DNA of 64,000 bases, taken from NCBI GenBank assembly GCA_913060495.1, contig CAJXRP010000001.1, positions 62,001-126,000 of the forward strand, given 5' to 3'. The DNA is from an uncultured Gammaproteobacteria bacterium. Its GTDB lineage: Bacteria > Pseudomonadota > Gammaproteobacteria > Pseudomonadales > Pseudohongiellaceae. The notes below the pieces were generated by a model. The model had not been told where the DNA came from, did not search any database, and saw nothing but the letters and a program-made list of their open reading frames with translations. This document shows positions 53,478 through 64,000 of this stretch, piece after piece (the stretch's first letter is position 1; every line of letters starts with the position of its first letter). The translations under genes and the position numbers were made by a program.

Positions 53478-54095
53478 ATGATCAAAGGCCCTTCATTTTC
53501 TCCCGCAAGCGAACCCTATACTCTGATTGCGGGTACCGATGAAGTAGGGCGTGGACCCTTGGCTGGGGACGTTGTCGCCGCCGCCGTGATACTCGATCCC
53601 GCAAAGCCTATCAGCGGCCTCGCTGACTCGAAGAAATTATCCCCCAAGCAAAGACAGATTTGTTTCGATGCCATCGTGAAGAGCGCTCATTGCTATGCCA
53701 TAGGGCGAGCATCGGCGCGAGAGATCGAGCAGATTAATATATTGCAGGCGAGTATGTTGGCAATGAGCAGGGCGATTGCCGGCTTGCAGGTGAAGCCCGA
53801 ATTCGTCTATGTCGACGGCAATCGCTGCCCTAAGTGGGAGTATCCCTCGGAGGCTGTGATCAAAGGCGACTCCCTAGTGCAGAGTATTTCTGCCGCCTCA
53901 ATTATTGCCAAGGTGACTCGCGACAGGGAAATGCAGGAAATGGATCTGCGTTACCCAGGCTATGGTTTTGCGAGCAATAAGGGATACCCAGCACCGGCGC
54001 ATCTAAAAGCGCTTGAAACCCTGGGAATAACGCCTATACACCGACGTACCTTCGGGCCGGTTGCGAGGATCTTAGAAGCGTCGAATCCGGGGTAA
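53478..54095 (+). CDS. rnhB: Ribonuclease HII
   Basis: A 205-residue enzyme that cuts RNA in RNA-DNA hybrids and at single ribonucleotides in DNA. The catalytic Asp-Glu lies in [23 protein letters not shown]. The third Asp is in [11 protein letters not shown] and the fourth in [22 protein letters not shown]. The ATG abuts the lpxB stop, so expression is coupled. dnaE follows after 72 bp, the same order as in E. coli and Pseudomonas. Confidence 0.97.
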   Translation: MIKGPSFSPASEPYTLIAGTDEVGRGPLAGDVVAAAVILDPAKPISGLADSKKLSPKQRQICFDAIVKSAHCYAIGRASAREIEQINILQASMLAMSRAIAGLQVKPEFVYVDGNRCPKWEYPSEAVIKGDSLVQSISAASIIAKVTRDREMQEMDLRYPGYGFASNKGYPAPAHLKALETLGITPIHRRTFGPVARILEASNPG

Positions 54096-54167
54096 ACTTT
54101 TGTCCCGTTTTCGATAAAAAAAAGGTATATTGGGGGCCTCTTCGCAACCCAATAATTAGATTCGTAA

Positions 54168-57100
54168 ATGTCTGAAAATCTGCCTAATCAGCCCTTCGCG
54201 CACCTCAGACTTCACACCGAATTTTCAATCAATGATGGTCTCGTAACCATCAAGCCTCTCATCGCGAGACTGCGCGAACTTTCAATGCCGGCGGTTGCTG
54301 TTACCGACCTGGCAAACATGTTCTCTCTGATTAAATTTTACAGCGCTTCCTTAAAGTCAGGCATCAAGCCTATTTGTGGCTGCGATGTATTGGTAGAGAG
54401 TGATGATGGCACGAAACAGACTCGCCTGGTGTTATTGGTTAAGAACGAGCTTGGCTATCTCAGTCTAACGAAGCTTGTTTCTGAACTGTATACCGAGAAT
54501 CCTAGCCAGAGTGAGCCAGTGGTACGTAAGTCGCAGTTGGCAGGGCGTGTCGACGGCCTGATCGCTTTATCAGGCGCGCAGAATAGTGATATCGGGCTAG
54601 CGTTGCTCGCCAATGAGAAGGATCTAGCTAGAGAACTACACGCTGAATGGCAGGAGCTGTTTCCACAAAGTTTCTATCTAGAGTTGCAGCGTGTGGGTCG
54701 AGTCGAAGAGGAAGACTATATAGAAGCGGCTGTCGCTCTCGCTATCGAGACGAATTCACCAGTGGTCGCAACTAATGATGTGCGCTTCATCGATCAGGAT
54801 GATTTCGATGCACACGAGGTGCGCGTCTGCATTAATGAGCGGCGCACTCTAGATGACTCGCGGCGTCCGCATAATTACAGCAATCAGCAATATCTAAAGA
54901 CCAGCGCCGAGATGGCGGAGTTATTCAGCGACATTCCCGAGGCGCTGGAAAACGCCTGGGAAATCGTCAAGCGTTGCAATCTGTCGCTAGAGCTAGACAA
55001 GCCCTGTTTGCCGAACTATCCCGTACCCGAAGGCATGGGCATGGAGCAGTATTTCTCCGAATTAAGTTCCGACGGACTCAGAGTACGTCTTCGTAGCCTT
55101 TACGGGGATGACTACGAGACGATGGACGTAGAAAAGCCTTACTGGGAGCGTTTGGAATTCGAGTTGGGTGTTATCAATCAGATGGGCTTCGCAGGCTACT
55201 TCCTGATCGTGATGGAATTTATTCAGTGGTCCAAAGACAACGACATTCCAGTAGGGCCGGGGCGTGGTTCCGGTGCCGGCTCCATCGTAGCTTATGCGCT
55301 GAGAATTACCGATCTGGATCCACTCAAGTACGACCTGCTGTTCGAGCGTTTCCTAAACCCTGAGCGGGTGTCGATGCCTGACTTCGATGTGGATTTTTGC
55401 ATGGAAGGCCGCGACCGCGTTATTCAGCACGTAGCCGAGTTATATGGCAAAGACGCGGTATCGCAGATCATCACCTTCGGCACCATGGCGGCAAAGGCTG
55501 TAGTGCGTGATGTGGCACGTGTGCAGGGCAAGCCTTATATGCTGGCGGACAAGCTTTCGAAGTTGATCCCCTTTGAGCCAGGCATAACCCTGAAGAAGGC
55601 GTTCGAGGCAGAGCCGCTGCTGGGCGAATTCGTCGATTCCGATGAGGACGCGCAGGAAATCATGGAGATGGCCTATAAGCTTGAGGGCATCACGCGTAAT
55701 GTAGGAAAGCACGCTGGTGGTGTGGTGATCGCGCCTACTAAGCTAACCGACTTTACGCCTCTGTATTGCGACGAAGCGGGCCAAGGTCTAGTTACACAAT
55801 ACGATAAGAACGATGTAGAAACCGCGGGTCTGGTGAAGTTCGACTTCCTCGGACTGCGTACGCTGACGATCATCGATTGGGCTGTAAAGATGATCAATGA
55901 GCGAGCCGCCGAAGGTGAGCCGCCTGTCGATATAACGCAGCTGCCCTTAACCGACGAGCGCGTTTACCGCTTGCTGCAGAAGGGAGAGACAACGGCGGTT
56001 TTTCAGCTTGAATCCCGCGGCATGAAGGACTTGATCAAGCGGCAGGTACCAAATAGCTTCGAAGACATCATCGCCTTGGTGGCCTTGTTTCGTCCCGGTC
56101 CTCTGCAGTCAGGCATGGTGGATGATTTTATCGATCGTAAACACGGTCGTACTCAGGTGGTCTATCCTCACGAGGAATTGGCGCCAGTGCTGAGCAATAC
56201 CTACGGTGTCATTCTCTATCAAGAACAGGTGATGCAGATCGCCCAGGTTCTGGCGAACTACTCACTGGCTGGCGCGGATATTTTGCGTAAGGCCATGGGC
56301 AAGAAGAACCCAGAGGTCATGGCGAAGCAGCGCACCTTGTTTCAAGAGGGAGCAGAGGCGAGGGGAATCGATGCCGATCTGGCTGCGTCTATTTTCGATC
56401 TGATGGAGAAGTTCGCGGGCTACGGTTTTAACAAGTCGCACTCGGCGGCCTATGCACTAGTCTCTTATCAAACAGCCTGGCTGAAGACGCATTATCCTGC
56501 CTGTTTCATGGCGGCGGTGCTCACCGCTGAAATGCAGAATACCGATAAGATCGTGACCCTGATCGATGAGTGTCGCTCGATGAAATTGGTCATCGTGCCG
56601 CCGGATATCAACCGTGGCCAGTTTAACTTCACGGTAAATGACAAAGAGGAAATCGTATACGGCCTAGGCGCGATTAGAGGCTTGGGTGAAGGCCCAGTTG
56701 GCGCGATACTCGCTGCCCGAGCAGAGCGACCCTTTACGAATCTGTTGGATATCTGCCAACGTGTGGATACGCAGAGTGTTAACAAACGTACTATGGAGGC
56801 ATTGATACGCTCCGGAGCCCTGGACAATATGGTTGAGGGCGATCTCGACTATGCGCGTTCCTTGCTCTCGGCGATGTTGCCCCAGGCGATGCAGGCGGCG
56901 GAACAAGCTAGCCGAAATCAGGCCAGCGGTGTTGAGGATATGTTCGGAGAGATTGCGCCAGCGGGCACCGAAGATGCAGATCTCAGCGCCTCCAATATCA
57001 CTGTCCGTGCATGGGCGGAACAGCACCGCCTGAAGGTAGAGAAGGAAACTTTGGGTCTGTGGCTATCGGGTCACCCTATCGACGAGTTCCTGGATGAGCT

Positions 57101-57800
57101 TTCCCATATTACCAAGAATAGGCTGGTTAATTTGCGCCCGGAGCGAGGGCCTCAGACTATTGCAGGGGTATTGCATAGCATCCGTACTATGAAGAATAAG
57201 GCAGGGGACACCATAGCGTTTCTGGTATTGGATGACAGTAGTGCGCGTTTCGAATTCTCCCTGTTTGCAAAAGAATACGAGAAGTACCGAGAGACACTGC
57301 AGAAAGACGTGATCGTAGTGGTGGAGTGTGCCGTGAGCATCGACGATTACAGTGGAGGCATGCGCGGCCGTGGCAAGAGTGTAATGACACTGGCAGAGGC
57401 GCGTAAACGCAATGCTTACAGGGTGGCACTAAATCTCGAATCACAGTCCCTTGGCAGCAATTTTTGCGAGCATCTTGAGCGTATCCTCGAGCCTTATCGT
57501 AAGCCAGCTGCGGTAGCAGAGGTAGAGGATTTGGCGGCTGCAAACGGTTCAAACGGTAGTTCAGTTGCCCACAGCAGTAATTCTCAGTCCCCTCCAGGGC
57601 TGCCCCCGCCCAATAATCACGCGATCTGGGGAGAAGTAGACGAGGGCGGAGGGTGTCAAGTCATGGTGCGCTATCAGCGCTCTGACTCCATAGGGTGTAT
57701 AATGTTGGGTCAAGAGTGGGTCGTATCGCCTGCCGACGACCTGATTCAGCGTCTGCGGCTTGAGTACGGTAAAGACAAGGTAGTGTTAAGTTACAAATAG
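54168..57800 (+). CDS. dnaE: DNA polymerase III subunit alpha
   Basis: A 1210-residue replicative polymerase, about 50 longer than E. coli DnaE (1160). Domain order: PHP (FAHLRLHTEFSINDGLV), palm and fingers with the catalytic aspartates in MPDFDVDFCMEGRDRVI (near residue 405), helix-hairpin-helix, OB fold (TIAGVLHSIRTMKNKAGDTIAFLVLDD) and a C-terminal tau-binding domain. The extra length includes a low-complexity linker NGSNGSSVAHSS... near residues 1126-1151 inside the C-terminal part. It lies between rnhB and accA. Confidence 0.97.
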   Translation: MSENLPNQPFAHLRLHTEFSINDGLVTIKPLIARLRELSMPAVAVTDLANMFSLIKFYSASLKSGIKPICGCDVLVESDDGTKQTRLVLLVKNELGYLSLTKLVSELYTENPSQSEPVVRKSQLAGRVDGLIALSGAQNSDIGLALLANEKDLARELHAEWQELFPQSFYLELQRVGRVEEEDYIEAAVALAIETNSPVVATNDVRFIDQDDFDAHEVRVCINERRTLDDSRRPHNYSNQQYLKTSAEMAELFSDIPEALENAWEIVKRCNLSLELDKPCLPNYPVPEGMGMEQYFSELSSDGLRVRLRSLYGDDYETMDVEKPYWERLEFELGVINQMGFAGYFLIVMEFIQWSKDNDIPVGPGRGSGAGSIVAYALRITDLDPLKYDLLFERFLNPERVSMPDFDVDFCMEGRDRVIQHVAELYGKDAVSQIITFGTMAAKAVVRDVARVQGKPYMLADKLSKLIPFEPGITLKKAFEAEPLLGEFVDSDEDAQEIMEMAYKLEGITRNVGKHAGGVVIAPTKLTDFTPLYCDEAGQGLVTQYDKNDVETAGLVKFDFLGLRTLTIIDWAVKMINERAAEGEPPVDITQLPLTDERVYRLLQKGETTAVFQLESRGMKDLIKRQVPNSFEDIIALVALFRPGPLQSGMVDDFIDRKHGRTQVVYPHEELAPVLSNTYGVILYQEQVMQIAQVLANYSLAGADILRKAMGKKNPEVMAKQRTLFQEGAEARGIDADLAASIFDLMEKFAGYGFNKSHSAAYALVSYQTAWLKTHYPACFMAAVLTAEMQNTDKIVTLIDECRSMKLVIVPPDINRGQFNFTVNDKEEIVYGLGAIRGLGEGPVGAILAARAERPFTNLLDICQRVDTQSVNKRTMEALIRSGALDNMVEGDLDYARSLLSAMLPQAMQAAEQASRNQASGVEDMFGEIAPAGTEDADLSASNITVRAWAEQHRLKVEKETLGLWLSGHPIDEFLDELSHITKNRLVNLRPERGPQTIAGVLHSIRTMKNKAGDTIAFLVLDDSSARFEFSLFAKEYEKYRETLQKDVIVVVECAVSIDDYSGGMRGRGKSVMTLAEARKRNAYRVALNLESQSLGSNFCEHLERILEPYRKPAAVAEVEDLAAANGSNGSSVAHSSNSQSPPGLPPPNNHAIWGEVDEGGGCQVMVRYQRSDSIGCIMLGQEWVVSPADDLIQRLRLEYGKDKVVLSYK

Positions 57801-57840
57801 ACAATTTCGACAATCAAACTAGCAGGATATTGAGAGCAGC

Positions 57841-58794
57841 ATGGATCCTAATTATCTCGAATTTGAACAACCCATTGCGGAGTTAGAAGCCAAGATCAGT
57901 GAGCTGAGATTGGTGGGTAGTGACAATGAGTTGAATATCGGTGAAGAAATTCAGAACTTGAAAGACAAGAGCACTAAGCTCACCGAGAAAATATACTCAA
58001 ATCTTTCTTCCTGGCAAATCTCTCAGGTAGCCCGGCATCCGCTTCGGCCTTATACGCTGGACTATCTAGAGCACATCTTTACAGACTTCGATGAGTTGCA
58101 TGGTGATCGCCTGTTCGCCGACGATCAGGCTCTAATTGGTGGTCTGGCTAAAATAGATGGCCGTCCAGTTGTTGTCATCGGTCATCAGAAGGGCAGAGGC
58201 ACGAAGGAAAAGGTTAGGCATAATTTTGGTATGCCTAGGCCGGAAGGTTATAGGAAGGCTCGCCGACTGGTGCAGCTCGCAGAACAATACAGGCTTCCCG
58301 TGTTGAGCTTTATAGATACACCTGGCGCTTATCCAGGAATGGATTCGGAAGAGCGTGGAATCAACGAAGCAATCGCCGTGAACATGGCGATGATGTCACA
58401 TGTAAAGACGCCACTGATTGCTACAGTTACCGGCGAGGCTAACTCAGGTGGCGCTATCGCTATCGGTGTTTCCGATCAGCTCAATATGCTGCAGTATTCG
58501 ACTTACACGGTAATTACTCCAGAGGGCTGCGCAACCATTCTCTGGAAGTCTTCCGATCATGCAGCAGCAGCTGCCGAAGCGATGGGTGTAACGTCTAAGC
58601 GATTAGAAGAACTAGGTATAGTCGACCATACAATACCGGAGCCCCTAGGCGGTGCCCACAGAGATGTTGCTGCTACGGCGGTGAGCATTAAGGCAGCACT
58701 AATCGAGCAGTTAGATAGGCTGACCGCTATGGAAGTCGACGATTTGGTGGAGCGTCGTTATAAGCGTTTGATGAGCTACGGTATATCCAGTTAG
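57841..58794 (+). CDS. accA: Acetyl-CoA carboxylase carboxyltransferase subunit alpha
   Basis: A 317-residue subunit that with AccD transfers carboxyl from biotin to acetyl-CoA, starting fatty acid synthesis. Segments: [16 protein letters not shown] at the start, [52 protein letters not shown] and [16 protein letters not shown]. Length agrees with E. coli AccA (319). It follows dnaE with a 40-bp gap and ends before a weak terminator. accD and accBC lie elsewhere. Confidence 0.97.
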   Translation: MDPNYLEFEQPIAELEAKISELRLVGSDNELNIGEEIQNLKDKSTKLTEKIYSNLSSWQISQVARHPLRPYTLDYLEHIFTDFDELHGDRLFADDQALIGGLAKIDGRPVVVIGHQKGRGTKEKVRHNFGMPRPEGYRKARRLVQLAEQYRLPVLSFIDTPGAYPGMDSEERGINEAIAVNMAMMSHVKTPLIATVTGEANSGGAIAIGVSDQLNMLQYSTYTVITPEGCATILWKSSDHAAAAAEAMGVTSKRLEELGIVDHTIPEPLGGAHRDVAATAVSIKAALIEQLDRLTAMEVDDLVERRYKRLMSYGISS

Positions 58795-58847
58795 TCATTC
58801 GCCCTGCGTTAAATCTTGTAAAGATTGCAGCGGCGCAAGAAGTGTCT

Positions 58848-58872
58848 GGGGAGGTGCAACTCCTCCCTTTAT
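58848..58872 (+). terminator. Likely terminator after accA
   Basis: GGGAGG-TGCAACT-CCTCCC followed by TTTATTT. The stem is short and the T-run broken, so read-through to tilS, 5 bases on, is likely. Confidence 0.5.
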
Positions 58873-58876
58873 TTGA

Positions 58877-60268
58877 ATGGACCAAACCATAGCGTTGCTA
58901 TGCCCCCAGGCCATGAACTATTCACCGCAATTACTCCACGAAAAATTAGCAGCGGCTCTCGCTGAGTTCGCCTGCGAGCGTAAATTCCTGATCGGCTTAA
59001 GCGGTGGCTTGGATTCCGTTGTGCTGCTACACGCCATGGCAAGACTGCGTGATCAGCAGGGCGCCGATTTTCAGTTGCGTGCCCTGCATATCAATCACCA
59101 GCTTCAGGATCAGGCGCAGAGTTGGGAACAGCACTGTTCGAGTCTATGCGAAAAGCTCGGGGTGGAATTCACCAGTATCAAGGTGGAAATATCCGGCAGC
59201 TCAGGCCTAGAGAATGCCGCCAGAGAGGCTCGCTATCGCGAATTTGAAACGACTTTATTGCAAGACGAGGAGTTGCTGTTAGCGCATCACCGTGACGACC
59301 AGATGGAAACCCTGCTGCTGCGCCTCGTTCGTGGCTCCGGGAGTCGCGGGCTTAGCGGCATTCCTCGCAGCCGCCCGCTGGGCGTAAGCAAGTTACTGCG
59401 TCCCTTGTTGGATATCGATTCCGCAGAGCTGCAAAGTTACGCTGAGTCCGAGCAGCTCGTTTGGGTCGAGGATCATTCCAACAAAGATCAGGCTTTCGAC
59501 AGAAATCATTGCCGTCACAGTTTGCTGCCGCTGATCGAGGCGCGGTGGCCCGGGTATAGAGAGAGCTGGTCGAAGTCTGCGGCGCTCGCTAGCGAGAGCG
59601 AAACCCTGCTTCAGGAGTTGGCAGTGATCGATCTGGCAGCAATAGTCACGGAGTCTGCATCTGTAGTGAGTCAGGAAGGATTGCTGGCGCTTTCGGAGCC
59701 ACGGCGGCGCAATGTTCTGCGCCATTGGTTGGCAGATCTAGGCGCCAAAGAGCTGGGTTGGAATCAATTGCAGCAACTGAGTAACGAGGTGTTGCTTGGT
59801 GCTAGCGGTCAATTCATAGCGGAGGATTTTCAAGCCTTCTGTTTCCGCGAGCGCGTCTACGTATTGGCCTCCCCAGAACTCGAGTATGAACCAGATGAAA
59901 TCACTCTAGATTCTATGCCCAGTTTGCCAGCGAGTGGAGAAGTTCTGCTTGAAGGTAATGGCCGGTTGCTGCTTCGCGAGTCGCAGGGGGAAGGAATTTC
60001 TGCAGGCAAGCTCGGCAACTTGTCGATCCGTTACAGGCAGGGTGGTGAAACCTGCCGTCTTGCAGGGCGCCCGAGTAAGGCCTTGAAGAAAATTTTGCAG
60101 GAGAGCGAAATTCCGCCTTGGTTGAGGAGCCGCATTCCGTTGCTGTATGACGGGGAAAGCCTGGCTTATATTCCCGGGCTTGGCGTTAGTCAGGAGTTAG
60201 CGGCAAAGGGCGCAGAGCCCGGCTGCATTATCGAATGGGAGCAGCCCGACCTTACGCTGCAGTCATGA
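58877..60268 (+). CDS. tilS: tRNA(Ile)-lysidine synthase
   Basis: A 463-residue ATP-dependent enzyme that puts lysine on C34 of the CAU tRNA-Ile so it reads AUA. The PP-loop LSGGLDSVVLLHAM is at residues 41-54. Later come LALHINHQ-like RALHINHQLQDQ and the HHRDDQMETLLLRLVRGSGSRGLSGIP segment. The C-terminal tRNA-binding part contains SIRYRQGGETCRLAGRPSKALKKILQE. The start at 58877 may be replaced by the ATG 36 bases on. Order accA-tilS-pyrG is that of Pseudomonas. Confidence 0.95.
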   Translation: MDQTIALLCPQAMNYSPQLLHEKLAAALAEFACERKFLIGLSGGLDSVVLLHAMARLRDQQGADFQLRALHINHQLQDQAQSWEQHCSSLCEKLGVEFTSIKVEISGSSGLENAAREARYREFETTLLQDEELLLAHHRDDQMETLLLRLVRGSGSRGLSGIPRSRPLGVSKLLRPLLDIDSAELQSYAESEQLVWVEDHSNKDQAFDRNHCRHSLLPLIEARWPGYRESWSKSAALASESETLLQELAVIDLAAIVTESASVVSQEGLLALSEPRRRNVLRHWLADLGAKELGWNQLQQLSNEVLLGASGQFIAEDFQAFCFRERVYVLASPELEYEPDEITLDSMPSLPASGEVLLEGNGRLLLRESQGEGISAGKLGNLSIRYRQGGETCRLAGRPSKALKKILQESEIPPWLRSRIPLLYDGESLAYIPGLGVSQELAAKGAEPGCIIEWEQPDLTLQS

Positions 60269-60355
60269 ATATCAGCTGCCTGCTCGAGTGCATTTTAGGC
60301 GGTTATTTTACTCTGCGATTTTACGTTACTGGAACATTTCAGATTGTTCTATTGA

Positions 60356-62116
<1,761 letters not shown>

Positions 62117-62145
62117 GCGCTAGAAAAAGGGCCCGGTAGCTACTC

Positions 62146-62991
62146 ATGACAGCAAAGCAAATTAAGCTTGGTGATTTTACGATTGCCAACGATCAACCTT
62201 TTGTCCTATTCGCCGGCATGAACGTGTTGGAGTCTAGGGACTTGGCTATGACAGTGGCCGAGCAATTCCACAATGTCACGAATGAGCTGAATATCCCCTA
62301 TGTATTCAAGGCTTCATTCGATAAGGCAAACCGCTCCTCAAAAGACTCCTACCGTGGCCCCGGCTTAGACGAGGGTTTAAAGATACTCGCCGAGATCAAA
62401 CAGCAGTTTTCTGTTCCGGTGATCACCGACGTACATGAAGTGTCTCAGGTAGCTCCCGCAGCGGAGGTTGCAGACATTTTGCAGCTGCCCGCGTTCCTGT
62501 CTAGACAGACGGATCTGGTTGTCGCCATGGCGGAAAGTGACGCAATCATCAATATTAAGAAGGCGCAGTTTCTAGCGCCGCAGGAAATGGGGCATATCCT
62601 TAAGAAATTTGAGTCGGCAGGCAACGATAGGCTGATTCTCTGCGAGCGGGGCAGTAGTTTTGGCTACAACAACTTGGTAGTCGACATGCTCGGTTTCGCG
62701 GTCATGAAGCAATTTGGCAGTCCGCTGATGTTCGACGCGACCCATGCCTTGCAGAAGCCAGGCGGCCTCGCTGATGCCGCCGGTGGGCGCCGCGCTGATG
62801 TTACTGCGCTTTCTCGTGCAGGCTTGTCGCAGGGTATCGCAGGCCTATTTATCGAGGCACATCCGGACCCAGACAAGGCGCGCTGTGATGGCCCCTGCGC
62901 ATTAAGGCTGGAAGCTGTTCGGCCCTTCTTGCAGCAGATGCGAGACCTGGATGCACTAATAAAGTCGCTACCTGAGCTAGATACAGCATAG
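62146..62991 (+). CDS. kdsA: KDO 8-phosphate synthase
   Basis: A 281-residue TIM-barrel enzyme joining phosphoenolpyruvate and arabinose 5-phosphate to make KDO-8-P for lipopolysaccharide core. Motifs: [64 protein letters not shown] and [13 protein letters not shown]. Phosphoenolpyruvate comes from the next gene's product, enolase. Length equals E. coli KdsA (284). It lies between pyrG and eno. Confidence 0.97.
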   Translation: MTAKQIKLGDFTIANDQPFVLFAGMNVLESRDLAMTVAEQFHNVTNELNIPYVFKASFDKANRSSKDSYRGPGLDEGLKILAEIKQQFSVPVITDVHEVSQVAPAAEVADILQLPAFLSRQTDLVVAMAESDAIINIKKAQFLAPQEMGHILKKFESAGNDRLILCERGSSFGYNNLVVDMLGFAVMKQFGSPLMFDATHALQKPGGLADAAGGRRADVTALSRAGLSQGIAGLFIEAHPDPDKARCDGPCALRLEAVRPFLQQMRDLDALIKSLPELDTA

Positions 62992-63040
62992 TCTTTCGGG
63001 TAGTTTAATCTTCATTTTTTGATTTAAGATAAGTTAATAA

Positions 63041-64000
<960 letters not shown>

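Overview
The window is chromosomal DNA of a gammaproteobacterium. The gene order from cysM and rlmD to eno is close to that of Pseudomonas: glnD-map-rpsB-tsf-pyrH-frr-uppS-cdsA-dxr-rseP-bamA-skp-lpxD-fabZ-lpxA-lpxB-rnhB-dnaE-accA-tilS-pyrG-kdsA-eno. The rpoE-rseA-mucD-lepA-lepB-rnc-era-recO block also fits. I infer a member of the Pseudomonadales/Cellvibrionales assemblage with medium G+C. Species cannot be told from the sequence. No phage, insertion sequence, CRISPR array or rRNA was seen.

Layout. Bases 1-6400 hold a partial ygiQ, a DUF945 protein, a SufR/COG2345-like regulator divergent from a VOC-fold gene across a 30-bp palindrome, putP and elaA. Bases 6500-10900 are the accessory part. 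This part has a tRNA-Arg(CCT) gene followed by a structured repeat built from the tRNA 3' end, an unknown membrane-anchored protein, a secreted protein with an internal duplication, ppk2, a gene-poor stretch of about 850 bp and an unknown 125-aa protein. Bases 10850-14420 carry ygfZ, sdhE, ygfX and nadB. Bases 14600-23300 carry the sigma-E operon (rpoE, rseA, mucD; no rseB or rseC between them), then lepA, lepB, a DUF4845 gene, rnc, era and recO. Bases 23400-27500 carry cysM, rlmD, mazG and adk; relA, which lies between rlmD and mazG in Pseudomonas, is absent there.

Bases 28067-29569 encode a very lysine/alanine-rich histone H1-like protein with three nested arrays of a KKKVA pentapeptide, lying between adk and tsaB. 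Next come tsaB, uppP and rsmJ, then on the minus strand map, glnD, yffB, dapD and dapE. From 38.4 kb to the end the plus strand is one long run of essential genes. It starts with rpsB, whose product has an unusual 110-residue acidic-then-basic tail, and continues through translation, isoprenoid/phospholipid, outer-membrane biogenesis, lipid A, replication and CTP/KDO functions to a truncated eno.

How it fits together. Much of the window serves the cell envelope: sigma-E stress response (rpoE, rseA, mucD, rseP), outer-membrane assembly (bamA, skp), lipid A (lpxD, lpxA, lpxB, fabZ, kdsA), undecaprenyl carrier (uppS, uppP), phospholipid (cdsA) and lysine/diaminopimelate (dapD, dapE). The rest is core translation and replication. 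The most unusual items are the tRNA-derived multi-hairpin element, the H1-like repeat protein and the extended ribosomal protein S2. I did not find convincing evidence for a new multi-gene defence or metabolic system. Functions rest on motifs read by eye and on synteny; no database search was possible.
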